A stretch of 64,000 nucleotides of DNA from Lachnospiraceae bacterium C6A11 (GTDB lineage Bacteria; Bacillota; Clostridia; Lachnospirales; Lachnospiraceae), in assembly GCA_000702245.1 (NCBI GenBank), contig JNKY01000016.1, forward strand, positions 62,001-126,000, in the 5' to 3' direction. Made by a program: the position numbers and the translations under genes. Of the stretch, positions 51,994-61,584 are shown piece by piece. Each line of letters begins with the position of its first letter. Positions within the stretch are counted from its first letter, which is position 1. Under the pieces are notes generated by a model that saw only the letters and a program-made list of their open reading frames with translations, had not been told where the DNA came from and ran no database searches.

Positions 51994-53808
51994 ATGTGCG
52001 GCATAATTGGATTCACAGGCGCGAAGCCTGTAAAAAACATTTTGATCAATGGACTTGAACAGCTTGAATACAGAGGTTATGACAGCGCCGGTATCGCGGT
52101 TCTTACAGATACCGGAATAAATATCAGAAAGAGAACGGGCAAGGTTGCACAGCTCCGCGAGGCAGCTATGGACCTTACGGAGGAAGCATTTTGCGGTATC
52201 GGACATACCAGATGGGCAACTCACGGCGGCGTTACAGACACGAACGCGCATCCGCATAAGTGCGGCAGAGTCGTACTTATTCATAACGGTATCATCGAGA
52301 ACTACCGTGAACTCATATCCGACTACGGCCTGAAGAACAAGCTTGTTTCTGAGACAGATACAGAGGTGGTTGCAGCCCTTCTTGATACGCTTTATACCGG
52401 TGACCCGATCAAGGCCATCAGAAAAGCGGTCGACAGGATGATGGGTTCCTTCGCTCTGTGCATAATGTTTGAGGATCATCCGGGCGAGATCTACGCAGTT
52501 AGAAATGTCAGCCCGATGGTTGCTGCAACATTTGATGACAATTCGATGATCGCTTCAGATATCACTGCAATCATCCCTTATACAAAGAACTATTTTGTAG
52601 TTCCTGAGTATCATATCCTTACAATCGGCAAAGGTACCATCAAGGTTGAGGATATGAAGGGTAACGAGGTTAAGCCTGAGATCCTTACAGTGAACTGGGA
52701 CATCTCTTCAGCTCAGAAGGGCGGATATCCTTACTTCATGCTTAAGGAGATCTATGAGCAGCCGGACGCTCTCGACAGAACAGTAAGACCGAGAGTTAAG
52801 GACGGTCTTCCATACCTTCTTGAGGATGGTATCAGTGACAAGCTCTTCGAGAAGATCAAGAGGATAAATGTCATCGCCTGCGGTACTGCTATGCATGCCG
52901 GAATGGTAGGGAAATACGTATTTGAAAATAAGCTGAGGATTCCTGTAAATGTTGAGATCGCTTCCGAGTTCAGATATAAGGATCCAATCATCGACAGCGA
53001 GACACTTACCATAGTTCTTTCGCAGTCAGGCGAGACTATTGATACACTCGAGGCTTTGAGACTGGCGAAGAGTAAGGGAAGCCCTGTGCTTTCAATCGTA
53101 AATGTTAAGGGCTCGACCATAGCACGTGAGAGTGATTATGTGCTCTACACACATGCAGGTCCTGAGATCGCAGTTGCAAGTACCAAGGCTTATACGGTTC
53201 AGATAGCAGCTATGTATCTGCTTGCATGCCGTTACGGACTTGTTAAGGGCGTGATGAGCGAGGCGGACGCAAGGGACTTTATCGCTAAGCTTGAAAATGT
53301 GAGAAGCCTCATCGAGGAGACTCTGAAGAATGCAAACAGGATCAAGATGGTTGCTAATCGTATCATGATAGCACCGGATGTATTTTATATCGGAAGAGGT
53401 ATCGATTATACACTCAGTCTTGAAGCATCCCTTAAGCTTAAGGAGATCTCATACATCCATTCGGAGGCTTATGCAGCCGGCGAGCTGAAGCACGGAACCA
53501 TCGCGCTGATCTCAGAGAATGTACCTGTTATCGCTATCGCGACAGAGGAAAATGTACACGCTAAGGTAATCTCAAACGTGAAGGAGGTTAAGTCGCGCGG
53601 AGCTTACGTTGTTCTCGTGAGCCACGACGAGCCGCTTAATGATACAAGTATCTGCGATATGCAGATCAGACTGCCTGAGGCTGACAGTACCTTCTCTGTA
53701 TTTGCGACAGCTGTTGTACTCCAGCTTATCGCATATTACACATCCGATGCCAAGGGTCTTGACGTGGACAAACCACGTAACCTGGCGAAGTCGGTAACTG
53801 TAGAATAA
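51994..53808 (+). CDS. glmS: Glutamine--fructose-6-phosphate aminotransferase
   Basis: This 604-residue enzyme makes glucosamine-6-phosphate for wall and amino-sugar synthesis. The N-terminal glutaminase domain starts with the catalytic Cys in MCGIIGFTG. Two SIS isomerase domains follow (IACGTAMHAGMVGKYVFE, LSQSGETIDTLEALRLAKSK). The end matches the family (DKPRNLAKSVTVE). Length is standard. The upstream ribozyme controls its message. AAGGAG lies 8 bases before the ATG. Confidence 0.97.
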   Translation: MCGIIGFTGAKPVKNILINGLEQLEYRGYDSAGIAVLTDTGINIRKRTGKVAQLREAAMDLTEEAFCGIGHTRWATHGGVTDTNAHPHKCGRVVLIHNGIIENYRELISDYGLKNKLVSETDTEVVAALLDTLYTGDPIKAIRKAVDRMMGSFALCIMFEDHPGEIYAVRNVSPMVAATFDDNSMIASDITAIIPYTKNYFVVPEYHILTIGKGTIKVEDMKGNEVKPEILTVNWDISSAQKGGYPYFMLKEIYEQPDALDRTVRPRVKDGLPYLLEDGISDKLFEKIKRINVIACGTAMHAGMVGKYVFENKLRIPVNVEIASEFRYKDPIIDSETLTIVLSQSGETIDTLEALRLAKSKGSPVLSIVNVKGSTIARESDYVLYTHAGPEIAVASTKAYTVQIAAMYLLACRYGLVKGVMSEADARDFIAKLENVRSLIEETLKNANRIKMVANRIMIAPDVFYIGRGIDYTLSLEASLKLKEISYIHSEAYAAGELKHGTIALISENVPVIAIATEENVHAKVISNVKEVKSRGAYVVLVSHDEPLNDTSICDMQIRLPEADSTFSVFATAVVLQLIAYYTSDAKGLDVDKPRNLAKSVTVE

Positions 53809-53930
53809 TTTTTTGGAAATATTAATATAACAGCTGAGTATATGGTAATGCTGATCGAGACCGTATTTGTAAGTTGAGTCGAGAAAAGCGTTGCCATAGA
53901 CGAGGTGTACGTTAAAAGGTAATTTATAGT

Positions 53931-54629
53931 ATGAAAGTTAAAAAGTTAGTAGCAATAACGATGCTCATGGTTGCGTGCTTATCCCTCGCGGCCTGCGGCA
54001 AGGAGAAAACAAAGAAGTATCAGAACTACATCAACGATCTTATCACCGCGAATTATCTCGGCGCCACCGATGACTACATAGAAACCACCGGTGCCAATAA
54101 GAGCGATGCTGAGGCTATGTATGATAACAATATTGCCAGACTTGCTGATGCGCTTCAGGCGTATTATGGTCTTACAATCGTTGAGGATGATGAGCTTTAC
54201 GCAGACCTGAAGGAGCTTGCGAAAACCATCTACGGAGGTATAAAATACAGTACTAAGTCACCGCAGAAAAAGGGTGGCAGCTATACAGTCGATGTTGAGA
54301 TCTATCCAATCGATATCCTTAACCAGACCGACAGCGATGTGAAGACTTATGTAGAGGACTTTAACAGCAGAGTATCGGCAGGCGAGTTCAATAACTACGA
54401 GCGAGAGGTTTACGAGCATGAATTTGCCGAGGGCATAGTGGATATCCTGAAAGATGCTGTCAAGAACCTTCAGTATTCGGAGCCTGTAACGGTCACTGCT
54501 ACGATATACGTTGAGGGAGATACATTCTATATCAGCAATGAGGATTTCATTAAGATCGATGATTCTATGATAGCTCAGTACAGGGGTGAAGCTACTGAAC
54601 AGGATTCAGAGCAGGTTACAGAGCAGTAA
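53931..54629 (+). CDS. Lipoprotein of unknown function
   Basis: This 232-residue protein has a signal peptide with lipobox LAAC and a basic KEKTKKYQ start of the mature part. The rest is helical with one beta stretch (SGGSYTVDVEIYPIDIL-like). The end is a Glu/Gln/Thr-rich tail (ATEQDSEQVTEQ). It resembles lipoproteins of the DUF5105 kind, common in Lachnospiraceae and of unknown role; I am not certain. A terminator follows directly. Confidence 0.7.
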   Translation: MKVKKLVAITMLMVACLSLAACGKEKTKKYQNYINDLITANYLGATDDYIETTGANKSDAEAMYDNNIARLADALQAYYGLTIVEDDELYADLKELAKTIYGGIKYSTKSPQKKGGSYTVDVEIYPIDILNQTDSDVKTYVEDFNSRVSAGEFNNYEREVYEHEFAEGIVDILKDAVKNLQYSEPVTVTATIYVEGDTFYISNEDFIKIDDSMIAQYRGEATEQDSEQVTEQ

Positions 54630-54641
54630 TAAAGATATAAG

Positions 54642-54681
54642 ACCGGCGGTGACGCGACAAAAACCGTCATCCGCCGGTTTT
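54642..54681 (+). terminator. Terminator of the lipoprotein gene
   Basis: ACCGGCGG (54642-54649) pairs with CCGCCGGT (54671-54678), with further pairing of GACG/CGTC inside the loop, and TTTT follows. Confidence 0.85.
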
Positions 54682-54730
54682 GTGATATAAATGGGGTTTT
54701 AAATATAATGTTTTTGGAGGGAGAAGAGTT

Positions 54731-55081
54731 ATGGCTTTAGGAAAAGAAGCAGGTAATGCCCAGTCTTCTCAGGAAGCAAATAAGACGGATGCCAAAGATC
54801 CGGTCGGTATATTTGATATGTACCAGATCGTGAACAGGATCAATGTGAGGACCCCGGCCGGAGCATTTGTTCTTTCGGATGACGAGAAGACACTGTATTA
54901 TAAAAATAATATTTCACTCCCTAAAGAAGTGGGAGATGAGGATACTCTGAAGAACGCAGGACTTAGGATATTTGACTCGGTAGCCTGTGTGACCGACTGG
55001 ATAGATGTGCTGATGGGACTTAACGACGGTGACATGGAGTACGAGGATTGCCTGAAGCGTCTCGATGAGGTTATTTCCTGA
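54731..55081 (+). CDS. Small cytosolic protein of unknown function
   Basis: This 116-residue protein has a polar N-terminus (KEAGNAQSSQEANKTDAK), then a compact mixed fold (FDMYQIVNRINVRTPAGAF, LRIFDSVACVTDWIDVLMG). No signal peptide or membrane helix. A GGAGGGAG ribosome site is present. It is monocistronic between a terminator and the DivIVA-like gene promoter. No family recognised. Confidence 0.6.
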   Translation: MALGKEAGNAQSSQEANKTDAKDPVGIFDMYQIVNRINVRTPAGAFVLSDDEKTLYYKNNISLPKEVGDEDTLKNAGLRIFDSVACVTDWIDVLMGLNDGDMEYEDCLKRLDEVIS

Positions 55082-55109
55082 AAAGAAATAAAATATTAAT
55101 AAAAATCAA

Positions 55110-55138
55110 GTGACGGAAAATGCTCTTTGTGCTATACT
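55110..55138 (+). promoter_or_regulatory. Promoter of the DivIVA-like gene
   Basis: GTGACG (55110-55115), 17 bases, TATACT (55133-55138). The leader to the GTG start is about 110 bases without a clear structure. Confidence 0.6.
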
Positions 55139-55252
55139 GTTTGTGGCGCTATTTAAAGACGCGGTTTATGGTCTGATACAGTGAATAGAGCCTATCAGAG
55201 CCGTATTTTATAGAAATAATATTATAGATGAAGTGAAAGGGGCAGAAAGAAA

Positions 55253-56110
55253 GTGGAAAAAGTAGAATTCAAATCAGTGTCTTTCGGTGGATATGACAAG
55301 AAGGCTGTAGACAGCTATATTGAAGAAACAACAGCTAATTATGAAAAGCAGATAGCAGAGCAGAAGGAAAAGCTTGAGAAGCTCGGCGAAACAGTTAAGA
55401 CTCTTCAGACAATGAGAGACGTAAATGTTAACGAATCAAAGGAGACTATCGAAAACCTTAAGTCAGTTAATGATAATCTTCAGGCTGAGATCGACAGCCT
55501 TAAGGCAGAGCTCAGCAGCTTCAGAGAAAAAGAGAGTGAGTCTGCTTCAAAGTATGAATCTATTTCCAGAACTCTTCTTGCTGCTCAGGAGTCAGCTGCC
55601 AAGACTATGGCACAGACAAATGCAGAGTGCGAGGCAAAGCTTGCTGAGACAACAGCTCAGTGCCAGCAGATGCTTGAGGAAACAACAGCTCATTGTGAGA
55701 ATCTGAAGTTTGAGACACAGGCTGCCTGTGAGAAGCTTACAACAGAAACAGATAATGAGTGCGCAAATAAGAAATACGCTACAGAAGCTTACTGCGATGA
55801 CCTCACAAGAAAGACTGAGGAAGCTGCAGCAGAGCTTAAGAGAACCTCTGAGGAGGAAGCTGCAAACCTCAAGAATGTTACTGAGGTTAATTGCGCAAAT
55901 CTTCTTGAGGAGACAACAAAGCAGTGCGACGAGAAGAAGGCTGCAACACGTGAGGAGGTTCTCCAGACAAGAACAACCGTTAAGCGTGAATGCGAGAGCA
56001 TCAGCGAGTTTATCTCTCAGCTCATGACATCAGTTAAGAAGGTATCTGAGGCATGTGAAGAGACCAAGGCTTTTGCTGATGGTGCATTTGGAGACGTAAG
56101 CGCACAGTGA
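55253..56110 (+). CDS. DivIVA-like coiled-coil protein with an 11-residue cysteine ladder
   Basis: This 285-residue protein starts at GTG 55253. The N-terminus (EFKSVSFGGYDKKAVDSYIE) matches the DivIVA membrane-curvature domain and leads into a coiled coil. Residues 122-247 are an 11-residue repeat with consensus TxxCxxLxxET. Cysteines fall at 126, 137, 148, 159, 170, 181, 214, 225 and 247, all in one register. Ala replaces Cys at 192 and 203, Val at 236. DivIVA proteins mark poles and septa. Neighbouring MreB fits a role in cell shape or division. The cysteine ladder is unusual. Confidence 0.8.
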   Translation: MEKVEFKSVSFGGYDKKAVDSYIEETTANYEKQIAEQKEKLEKLGETVKTLQTMRDVNVNESKETIENLKSVNDNLQAEIDSLKAELSSFREKESESASKYESISRTLLAAQESAAKTMAQTNAECEAKLAETTAQCQQMLEETTAHCENLKFETQAACEKLTTETDNECANKKYATEAYCDDLTRKTEEAAAELKRTSEEEAANLKNVTEVNCANLLEETTKQCDEKKAATREEVLQTRTTVKRECESISEFISQLMTSVKKVSEACEETKAFADGAFGDVSAQ

Positions 56111-56174
56111 TGACTTATCAGAACGCGAAATAGAAGGATCGCGCGGCTGAGTATTGACATGAAGTCTTAAATAC

Positions 56175-56209
56175 ACTCCGCCACTATTTCTTATAGTGGT
56201 GGAGTTTTT
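56175..56209 (+). terminator. Terminator of the DivIVA-like gene
   Basis: ACTCCGCCACTAT (56175-56187) pairs with ATAGTGGTGGAGT (56193-56205), one G-U pair, followed by TTTT. Confidence 0.9.
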
Positions 56210-56230
56210 AAGCATAACGGGGGATGCAGC

Positions 56231-58009
56231 ATGAATACCGAATTGGAATATCTCGCGAGAGCTCTCAGCGAGCAGGAGACAGTCGTAATCGTACAGACTC
56301 TCAGCTTTGCAGGACAGCTCCTCAGAAGATCTATCAAATACATATCCGATAACGCTGACAGATATGGTATGAATAAGTCGGCTATCATGAACGGCTTCAG
56401 GCTTCCTATCGATTATCTGCATCCGGAGGACAGGGACGATTTCGTCAGCGCTATTCTGGCTGCCAGAGAGGAAGGAACCAATTATTCCTACAGAGCGAGG
56501 CTGGTAGGAGATAACGGAAAGCTTCATACAGTTGATTTCAGGATCATCTTCCTTTCGATAAGCGAGGGAGAGACTGAAATCGAATATATCATACAGGATG
56601 CGGAGTCCAAGGCTGTTAGTATGGAGAGCAGGGTTGAGCAGGAGATAGCAACTGTTAAGGTAGAAAAGCCTGCGATTGCTGAACCGGCTGTATCCGATGC
56701 TGATATGAATCATGTTCTGAATGTCCTTGCAGAAAACAATCTGGCAGAGTTCTTCCAGAATATTTCCTGCGCATTCAATCTTTATTCGAGCATCGTTGAT
56801 GGAAAGGGCAGGATACTTACAAGACCTGTGGGCCCTGAGAGCTTCCTCGGTGATTTCTACGATCTCTTCGAGAGACCTCATTACAGAGAGCTTTTCAGAA
56901 GGCTTAAGAAGAGAGTGCAGGATGAGGGTGAGCCTTTCATATCCGATATGGGTAACGGCAATCCTGACAACCTGATTTCCGCAGCACCTATCTATGTTGA
57001 AGGAAACCACGTAGCGACCTGGCTGCTCTGCGCTTACGACAGAAAGCAGGCGGAGGATCTGAAGGTCATCTACAAGAAGCAGTGGGATATTGCAGATAAT
57101 GTTTCGACCTATATGGTCAAGATAAATACGTCTATCCAGAAGGCTGAGAAGCTGAAGAAGCTGGAGGCGGACACAGAAACGCATATAAGGCAGAAGGAGA
57201 TCATCTCCGACGCCATAATGAATATTTCCGATGGCATGGGTTGTATCAGCAGTTTGTTTGAGGCTGCCGGTAACGAGATGAAGGTGGATTATATAGCCAT
57301 GTTCGGGCTTACCTCGCCTGATTCTTCAACCTACGAGTATAAGAGAGCCTGGTTCTCTCACGGCCGCAACAAGACGGTCATCGATTCAACCTGGAATACA
57401 GGAAGATATGCTGAGGAATATGATACAATAAAGAAAAAGGGTTGTCTCATCATAGACAACAAAAATATGACCAATCGTATCAGGGTTGGTATCTTCCGTG
57501 GAAATGTCAGGGCGGTTATGATCTTCCCTGTCAATGTCGACGAGAAGGAATCGGCCTATATCGTATTCTGCGAAAATAAGGCTGAAAGAACCTGGACAGA
57601 GAATGATATTGCATTTGCCAAAGAGGTCAGTGCGACGGCGGGGCGCATAATCAGATATGCAACCGGAGCTGAGAATACTGATGAGGCAAACAAGACTCTT
57701 TTGGACATCTACAACTACCTTAACGTAGGTGTATTTATCAAGGATGATCAGAGCGGCAGGGTAGTATTCTCCAACAGGACTATGAATAATATGCTCGGTT
57801 ATGAATTCACGGGCACGGACAGTTCTGTCATTATAGCGCATACAGGAGGCTCTATGGGCTTTGGCGAGAGTGGTGACAGAAATAAGGTGACAAACTGGAG
57901 AAAATATATAGAAACACTGGTTAAGATAGTTGATATCACCGAGATCAAGATCAAATGGCTGAACGGTGAACCGGCATCGGTTTATATCGTAAGACCGGTG
58001 GAGGAATAG
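56231..58009 (+). CDS. PAS/PocR-like/GAF sensor protein without output domain
   Basis: This 592-residue cytosolic protein has four apparent sensor modules. A PAS-like domain (about 35-125, YSYRARLVGDNGKLHTVDF) comes first. A PocR-like ligand-binding domain follows (about 158-300, FSCAFNLYSSI-like start and ISAAPIYVEGNHVATWLLC). A GAF-like domain lies at about 320-470 and a final PAS domain at about 487-590 (NVGVFIKDDQSGRVVFSNRT). No kinase, cyclase or DNA-binding part is attached. It lies 16 bases before mreB and probably shares its transcript. It may bind another protein to signal. Domain limits are approximate. Confidence 0.65.
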   Translation: MNTELEYLARALSEQETVVIVQTLSFAGQLLRRSIKYISDNADRYGMNKSAIMNGFRLPIDYLHPEDRDDFVSAILAAREEGTNYSYRARLVGDNGKLHTVDFRIIFLSISEGETEIEYIIQDAESKAVSMESRVEQEIATVKVEKPAIAEPAVSDADMNHVLNVLAENNLAEFFQNISCAFNLYSSIVDGKGRILTRPVGPESFLGDFYDLFERPHYRELFRRLKKRVQDEGEPFISDMGNGNPDNLISAAPIYVEGNHVATWLLCAYDRKQAEDLKVIYKKQWDIADNVSTYMVKINTSIQKAEKLKKLEADTETHIRQKEIISDAIMNISDGMGCISSLFEAAGNEMKVDYIAMFGLTSPDSSTYEYKRAWFSHGRNKTVIDSTWNTGRYAEEYDTIKKKGCLIIDNKNMTNRIRVGIFRGNVRAVMIFPVNVDEKESAYIVFCENKAERTWTENDIAFAKEVSATAGRIIRYATGAENTDEANKTLLDIYNYLNVGVFIKDDQSGRVVFSNRTMNNMLGYEFTGTDSSVIIAHTGGSMGFGESGDRNKVTNWRKYIETLVKIVDITEIKIKWLNGEPASVYIVRPVEE

Positions 58010-58024
58010 TTAGGAAGGACAATT

Positions 58025-59014
58025 ATGGCAAGTACAGATATAGGAATAGATCTGGGAACCTCCAGCATACTTGTATATGTCAAGGGTAAGGGCGTCGTAC
58101 TGAACGAGCCTTCGGTAGTTGCCTATGACAGAGACACAGACAAGATTGTTGAGATAGGCGACGAGGCGAGACTAATGCTCGGAAGGACTCCGGGAAATAT
58201 AGTTGCGATCAGGCCGCTCCAGCACGGGGTTATCTCAGACTATACCACTACCGAGAAGATGCTTAAATACTTTATCAGGAAGGCAGTAGGAAGAAACCTC
58301 TTCGGCAGGAGACCATGTATAAGTGTATGTGTTCCTTCGGGCGTTACCGAGGTTGAGAAGAGGGCTGTTGAGTCCGCAACCTACAATGCCGGAGCAAGAG
58401 ACGTTACGATCATCGAGGAGCCTGTGGCTGCAGCCATCGGAGCCGGGATCGACATTATGCGTCCTTGTGGAAACCTGATCGTTGATATCGGCGGCGGAAC
58501 AACAGATATAGCTGTTATCTCGCTGGGCGGAACCGTTGTCAGCTCATCCATCAAGGTGGCAGGCGACGATTTTGACGACGCTATCGTTAGATATATCAAG
58601 AAGACTCATAATCTCCTGATCGGTGACAGAACCGCTGAGGAGATCAAGATAAATATCGGTACCTGCTACAAGAGACCGGAAAATATCTCTATGGACGTGC
58701 GTGGAAGAAATATGGTTTCCGGACTTCCGAAGACGGTTACTGTTGCATCGGATGACATCGAGGAGGCGCTGAGAGAGCCGACGGGACAGATAGTTGAGTC
58801 TATTAGGAGCGTGCTTGAGAGGACGCCGCCTGAGCTTGCAGCAGACATATCCAACAGGGGTATCGTTCTGACCGGAGGAGGAGCTATGCTCCATGGTCTT
58901 GAGGAGCTGATCGAGGAGAAGACCGGCATCACTACGATGACGGCTGAGGATCCTATGTCTGCGGTAGCTATCGGAACAGGTAAATATGTTGAGTATTTCA
59001 ACGATAAAAGTTAG
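58025..59014 (+). CDS. mreB: MreB/Mbl-type bacterial actin
   Basis: This 329-residue protein has the actin-fold nucleotide motifs: GIDLGTSSILVYVKGKGVVL (phosphate 1), VDIGGGTTDIAVISLGG (phosphate 2) and GIVLTGGGAMLHGLEEL (adenosine). The connecting motif EEPVAAAIGAG is present. It forms filaments that guide lateral wall synthesis. MreC and MreD genes are not adjacent, so it may be an additional copy (Mbl-like) rather than the main operon MreB. Confidence 0.93.
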   Translation: MASTDIGIDLGTSSILVYVKGKGVVLNEPSVVAYDRDTDKIVEIGDEARLMLGRTPGNIVAIRPLQHGVISDYTTTEKMLKYFIRKAVGRNLFGRRPCISVCVPSGVTEVEKRAVESATYNAGARDVTIIEEPVAAAIGAGIDIMRPCGNLIVDIGGGTTDIAVISLGGTVVSSSIKVAGDDFDDAIVRYIKKTHNLLIGDRTAEEIKINIGTCYKRPENISMDVRGRNMVSGLPKTVTVASDDIEEALREPTGQIVESIRSVLERTPPELAADISNRGIVLTGGGAMLHGLEELIEEKTGITTMTAEDPMSAVAIGTGKYVEYFNDKS

Positions 59015-59055
59015 CATACTGACTGCAGAGACGAGACTGCAGTTTACGTAGTCAA

Positions 59056-59098
59056 GCACCGCCATGGAGGTTTCTTCAGAGGCGGTGCAGGTGTTTTT
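59056..59098 (+). terminator. Terminator of mreB
   Basis: GCACCGCC (59056-59063) pairs with GGCGGTGC (59081-59088), followed by AGGTGTTTTT. A second small hairpin follows. Confidence 0.75.
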
Positions 59099-59110
59099 CG
59101 GAGTAATTAG

Positions 59111-59131
59111 AGCAACAGTTTGTTGCTTTTT
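59111..59131 (+). terminator. Second small terminator hairpin after mreB
   Basis: AGCAACA (59111-59117) pairs with TGTTGCT (59121-59127), followed by TTTT. Confidence 0.65.
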
Positions 59132-59139
59132 AGGGACAG

Positions 59140-59240
59140 AGGCGGAGTTCGCATAATGGGCTGGTATGTTTCTGAGAGTAGAGGCGGAGTTTGCAGAATG
59201 GTTTGATGAGCTTCTGAAAGTAGGGGCGGAGCCTGTCGAG
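59140..59240 (+). repeat. 42-bp imperfect tandem repeats before recD2
   Basis: AGGCGGAG starts at 59140 and 59182, and a variant GGGCGGAG at 59224, period 42. The first two units share GGCGGAGTT(C/T)GCA(T/G)AATGG and TTTCTGA(G/A)AGTAG-like ends. No coding role; the third unit runs into the recD2 leader. Confidence 0.65.
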
Positions 59241-59250
59241 GTATTAAAAT

Positions 59251-61485
59251 ATGGTTTGCGAAGGATATATAGAGAAGATCATATATAGAAATGAAGAGAA
59301 CGGCTACTCCGTATTTTCTGTTGAGACGACGGAGGGCGAGGAAATATTTGTCGGTACCATGCCTTCCGGCAGTGAGGGCATGTATATTGTTGCAACCGGT
59401 GAATATGTTCACCATCCTCAGTATGATATACAGTTCAAATTCACGGAGTATGAGATAAAGTTTCCGGATGATGCGGCCGGTATCGAGAGGTATCTTGGCT
59501 CGGGAATCATCAAGGGCATAGGAGAGGTGCTGGCGAAAAGGATAGTCAGGGCCTTTGGTTCTGATACCCTTAGGATCATCGATGAGGAGCCGGAGAGACT
59601 TGCCGAGATCAAGGGCATCTCCATGAATAAGGCGAGGGCTATCGCACAGTCTTACATGGAGAACAGGGAGTTTCAGGATGTGATAATCTTCCTTGCGCAG
59701 TATGGCATAAGCATAAATCTTGCCATGAAGATCTATAACGAATACGCCGATACAGTCTACAGTATAGTCAGCAACAATCCATATCAGATAGCCGAGGACA
59801 TCCCGGGAGTTGGTTTCAAGACAGCCGATGATATAGCAAGAAAGGTCGGAATACCTGAGGATTCGGAATACAGAGTCAGATCTGCCATACTTTATCTCTT
59901 AAGCCAGTCCATGAGCTTCGGGCACATGTATCTGCCGAAGGAACAGCTGGTGAATGCGGTTAGAGATCTTCTTTCACTTGGGGCTGAGGAGTCGGACGAG
60001 GTGATAGAGGACCAGCTTGCGGCTCTTCTGGTGGAGCATGCGATAGTTGTTGAAGAGACCGAGGAGGGCGAGGCTGTATTTTCGGCCTATAATTACAGGA
60101 TTGAGATGAGCAGTGCAAAGCTGCTTGCAGGACTTATACTTCGTCATGAGACCGATGATGAGGAGATCGACGAATATATAGGCAGGATAGAGAAGGATCT
60201 GGGAATGAACCTTGCGCCGGAGCAGGTTGAAGCCGTGAGAAATGCGGTCAGCAGCGGTGTTGCGATAATCACCGGCGGTCCCGGAACCGGTAAGACTACG
60301 ATAATAAATGCGATAATAGAGTATTTCCTGAATAACGGAATGGAGGTTAAGCTCGCTGCGCCTACGGGCAGGGCGGCGAAGCGCATAACCGAGTCGACGG
60401 GCTTCAAGGCGGTGACGGTTCACAGGCTCCTGGAGTTCATCGGTGAGCCGGGCTCTCAGGAGGAGAGAGGCCTTAAGTTTAACCACAACAGGGCGAATCC
60501 GATCGAGGCGGACGCGATCATAGTCGATGAGGCATCCATGCTCGACAGTATGCTCTTTCATGCGCTGCTTCTGGCTGTAAAATACGGTACAAGGCTTATT
60601 CTTGTCGGCGATACGGACCAGCTTCCGCCGGTGGGTGCCGGAAATATACTGCGCGATATGATCGACAGCAGGCATTTTCCTGTGACTGAGCTTGTCAGGA
60701 TTTTCAGACAGGACGAGCAGAGTATGATAGTCAGAAACGCCCACAAGATCAAGAACGGCGAGCATGTTACGATAGATAATAAGAATTCAGACTTTTTCTT
60801 CATACCGAGGACGAGTCCGGCTGAGATAATCGACGAGATAAATACGCTGCTGACGAAGGACCTGCCGAAGTATCTGAAGGTCGAACCGACGGATATCGAG
60901 GTGCTTTCACCTATGAGAAAATACGAGCTCGGTGTGGAGAATCTGAATAAGCGCCTGCAGGAAACTCTGAATCCACCGATGAAAGGGAAGACCGAGAAGG
61001 TCAAGAATAATATCATCTTCAGAGTCGGTGACAAGGTCATGCAGATACATAATAATTACAGGCTTGAGTGGACCATCTATAATAATGACGGCAGCGTGGA
61101 TGAGAGCGGAATAGGCGTATTTAACGGCGATACCGGAGTCATTACTGAGATAGATGATTTTAATGAAGTGATAAATGTTAAGTTCGACGACAGGAGAGAG
61201 GTCATGTATCCTTATGCGATACTTGATGAGCTTGAGCACGCTTTTGCGATCACGGTGCATAAGTCGCAGGGCAGTGAGTATCCGGCAGTCATTGTGCCGC
61301 TTTACAGTGGGCCTCCGAGGCTGATGTCAAGGAATCTGATATATACTGCGGTGACCAGGGCAAAGCAGATGGTTGTCATCGTCGGCAATCTTGGGCTGAT
61401 CAATAAGATGATCGACAATGCATCTGAACTGAGGCGATATACAAGGTTCAGAAACCGGTTGGATGAGATGTTTATGGATGAATAA
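59251..61485 (+). CDS. recD2: RecD2-type ATP-dependent DNA helicase
   Basis: This 744-residue superfamily 1B helicase has the RecD2-type N-terminal OB and helix-hairpin-helix region (GIERYLGSGIIKGIGEVLAK, DIPGVGFKTADDIA). Walker A is GGPGTGKTTI and motif II is VDEASMLDSMLF. The C-terminal domain has ITVHKSQGSEYPAVIVPL and VYTAVTRAKQ-like LIYTAVTRAKQMVVIVGN. It unwinds DNA 5' to 3' in repair, independent of RecBC. Length is standard. It is followed by the ComF-like gene, a common pairing in Lachnospiraceae. Confidence 0.95.
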   Translation: MVCEGYIEKIIYRNEENGYSVFSVETTEGEEIFVGTMPSGSEGMYIVATGEYVHHPQYDIQFKFTEYEIKFPDDAAGIERYLGSGIIKGIGEVLAKRIVRAFGSDTLRIIDEEPERLAEIKGISMNKARAIAQSYMENREFQDVIIFLAQYGISINLAMKIYNEYADTVYSIVSNNPYQIAEDIPGVGFKTADDIARKVGIPEDSEYRVRSAILYLLSQSMSFGHMYLPKEQLVNAVRDLLSLGAEESDEVIEDQLAALLVEHAIVVEETEEGEAVFSAYNYRIEMSSAKLLAGLILRHETDDEEIDEYIGRIEKDLGMNLAPEQVEAVRNAVSSGVAIITGGPGTGKTTIINAIIEYFLNNGMEVKLAAPTGRAAKRITESTGFKAVTVHRLLEFIGEPGSQEERGLKFNHNRANPIEADAIIVDEASMLDSMLFHALLLAVKYGTRLILVGDTDQLPPVGAGNILRDMIDSRHFPVTELVRIFRQDEQSMIVRNAHKIKNGEHVTIDNKNSDFFFIPRTSPAEIIDEINTLLTKDLPKYLKVEPTDIEVLSPMRKYELGVENLNKRLQETLNPPMKGKTEKVKNNIIFRVGDKVMQIHNNYRLEWTIYNNDGSVDESGIGVFNGDTGVITEIDDFNEVINVKFDDRREVMYPYAILDELEHAFAITVHKSQGSEYPAVIVPLYSGPPRLMSRNLIYTAVTRAKQMVVIVGNLGLINKMIDNASELRRYTRFRNRLDEMFMDE

Positions 61486-61584
61486 AGAGATCATGACGCA
61501 GATGTGTTGAGAATAGTATGCTGCAGTCTTGATTTGAATATGTTGATGATATATGGAGTTTTATGATTACGAGAAAGGCGAGGA

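Noticed and set aside
56030-57184. 384-codon leftward open frame
   Set aside because: Antisense shadow of the PAS/PocR-like gene and across a terminator.
59974-60765. 263-codon leftward open frame
   Set aside because: Antisense to recD2, whose helicase motifs are complete.
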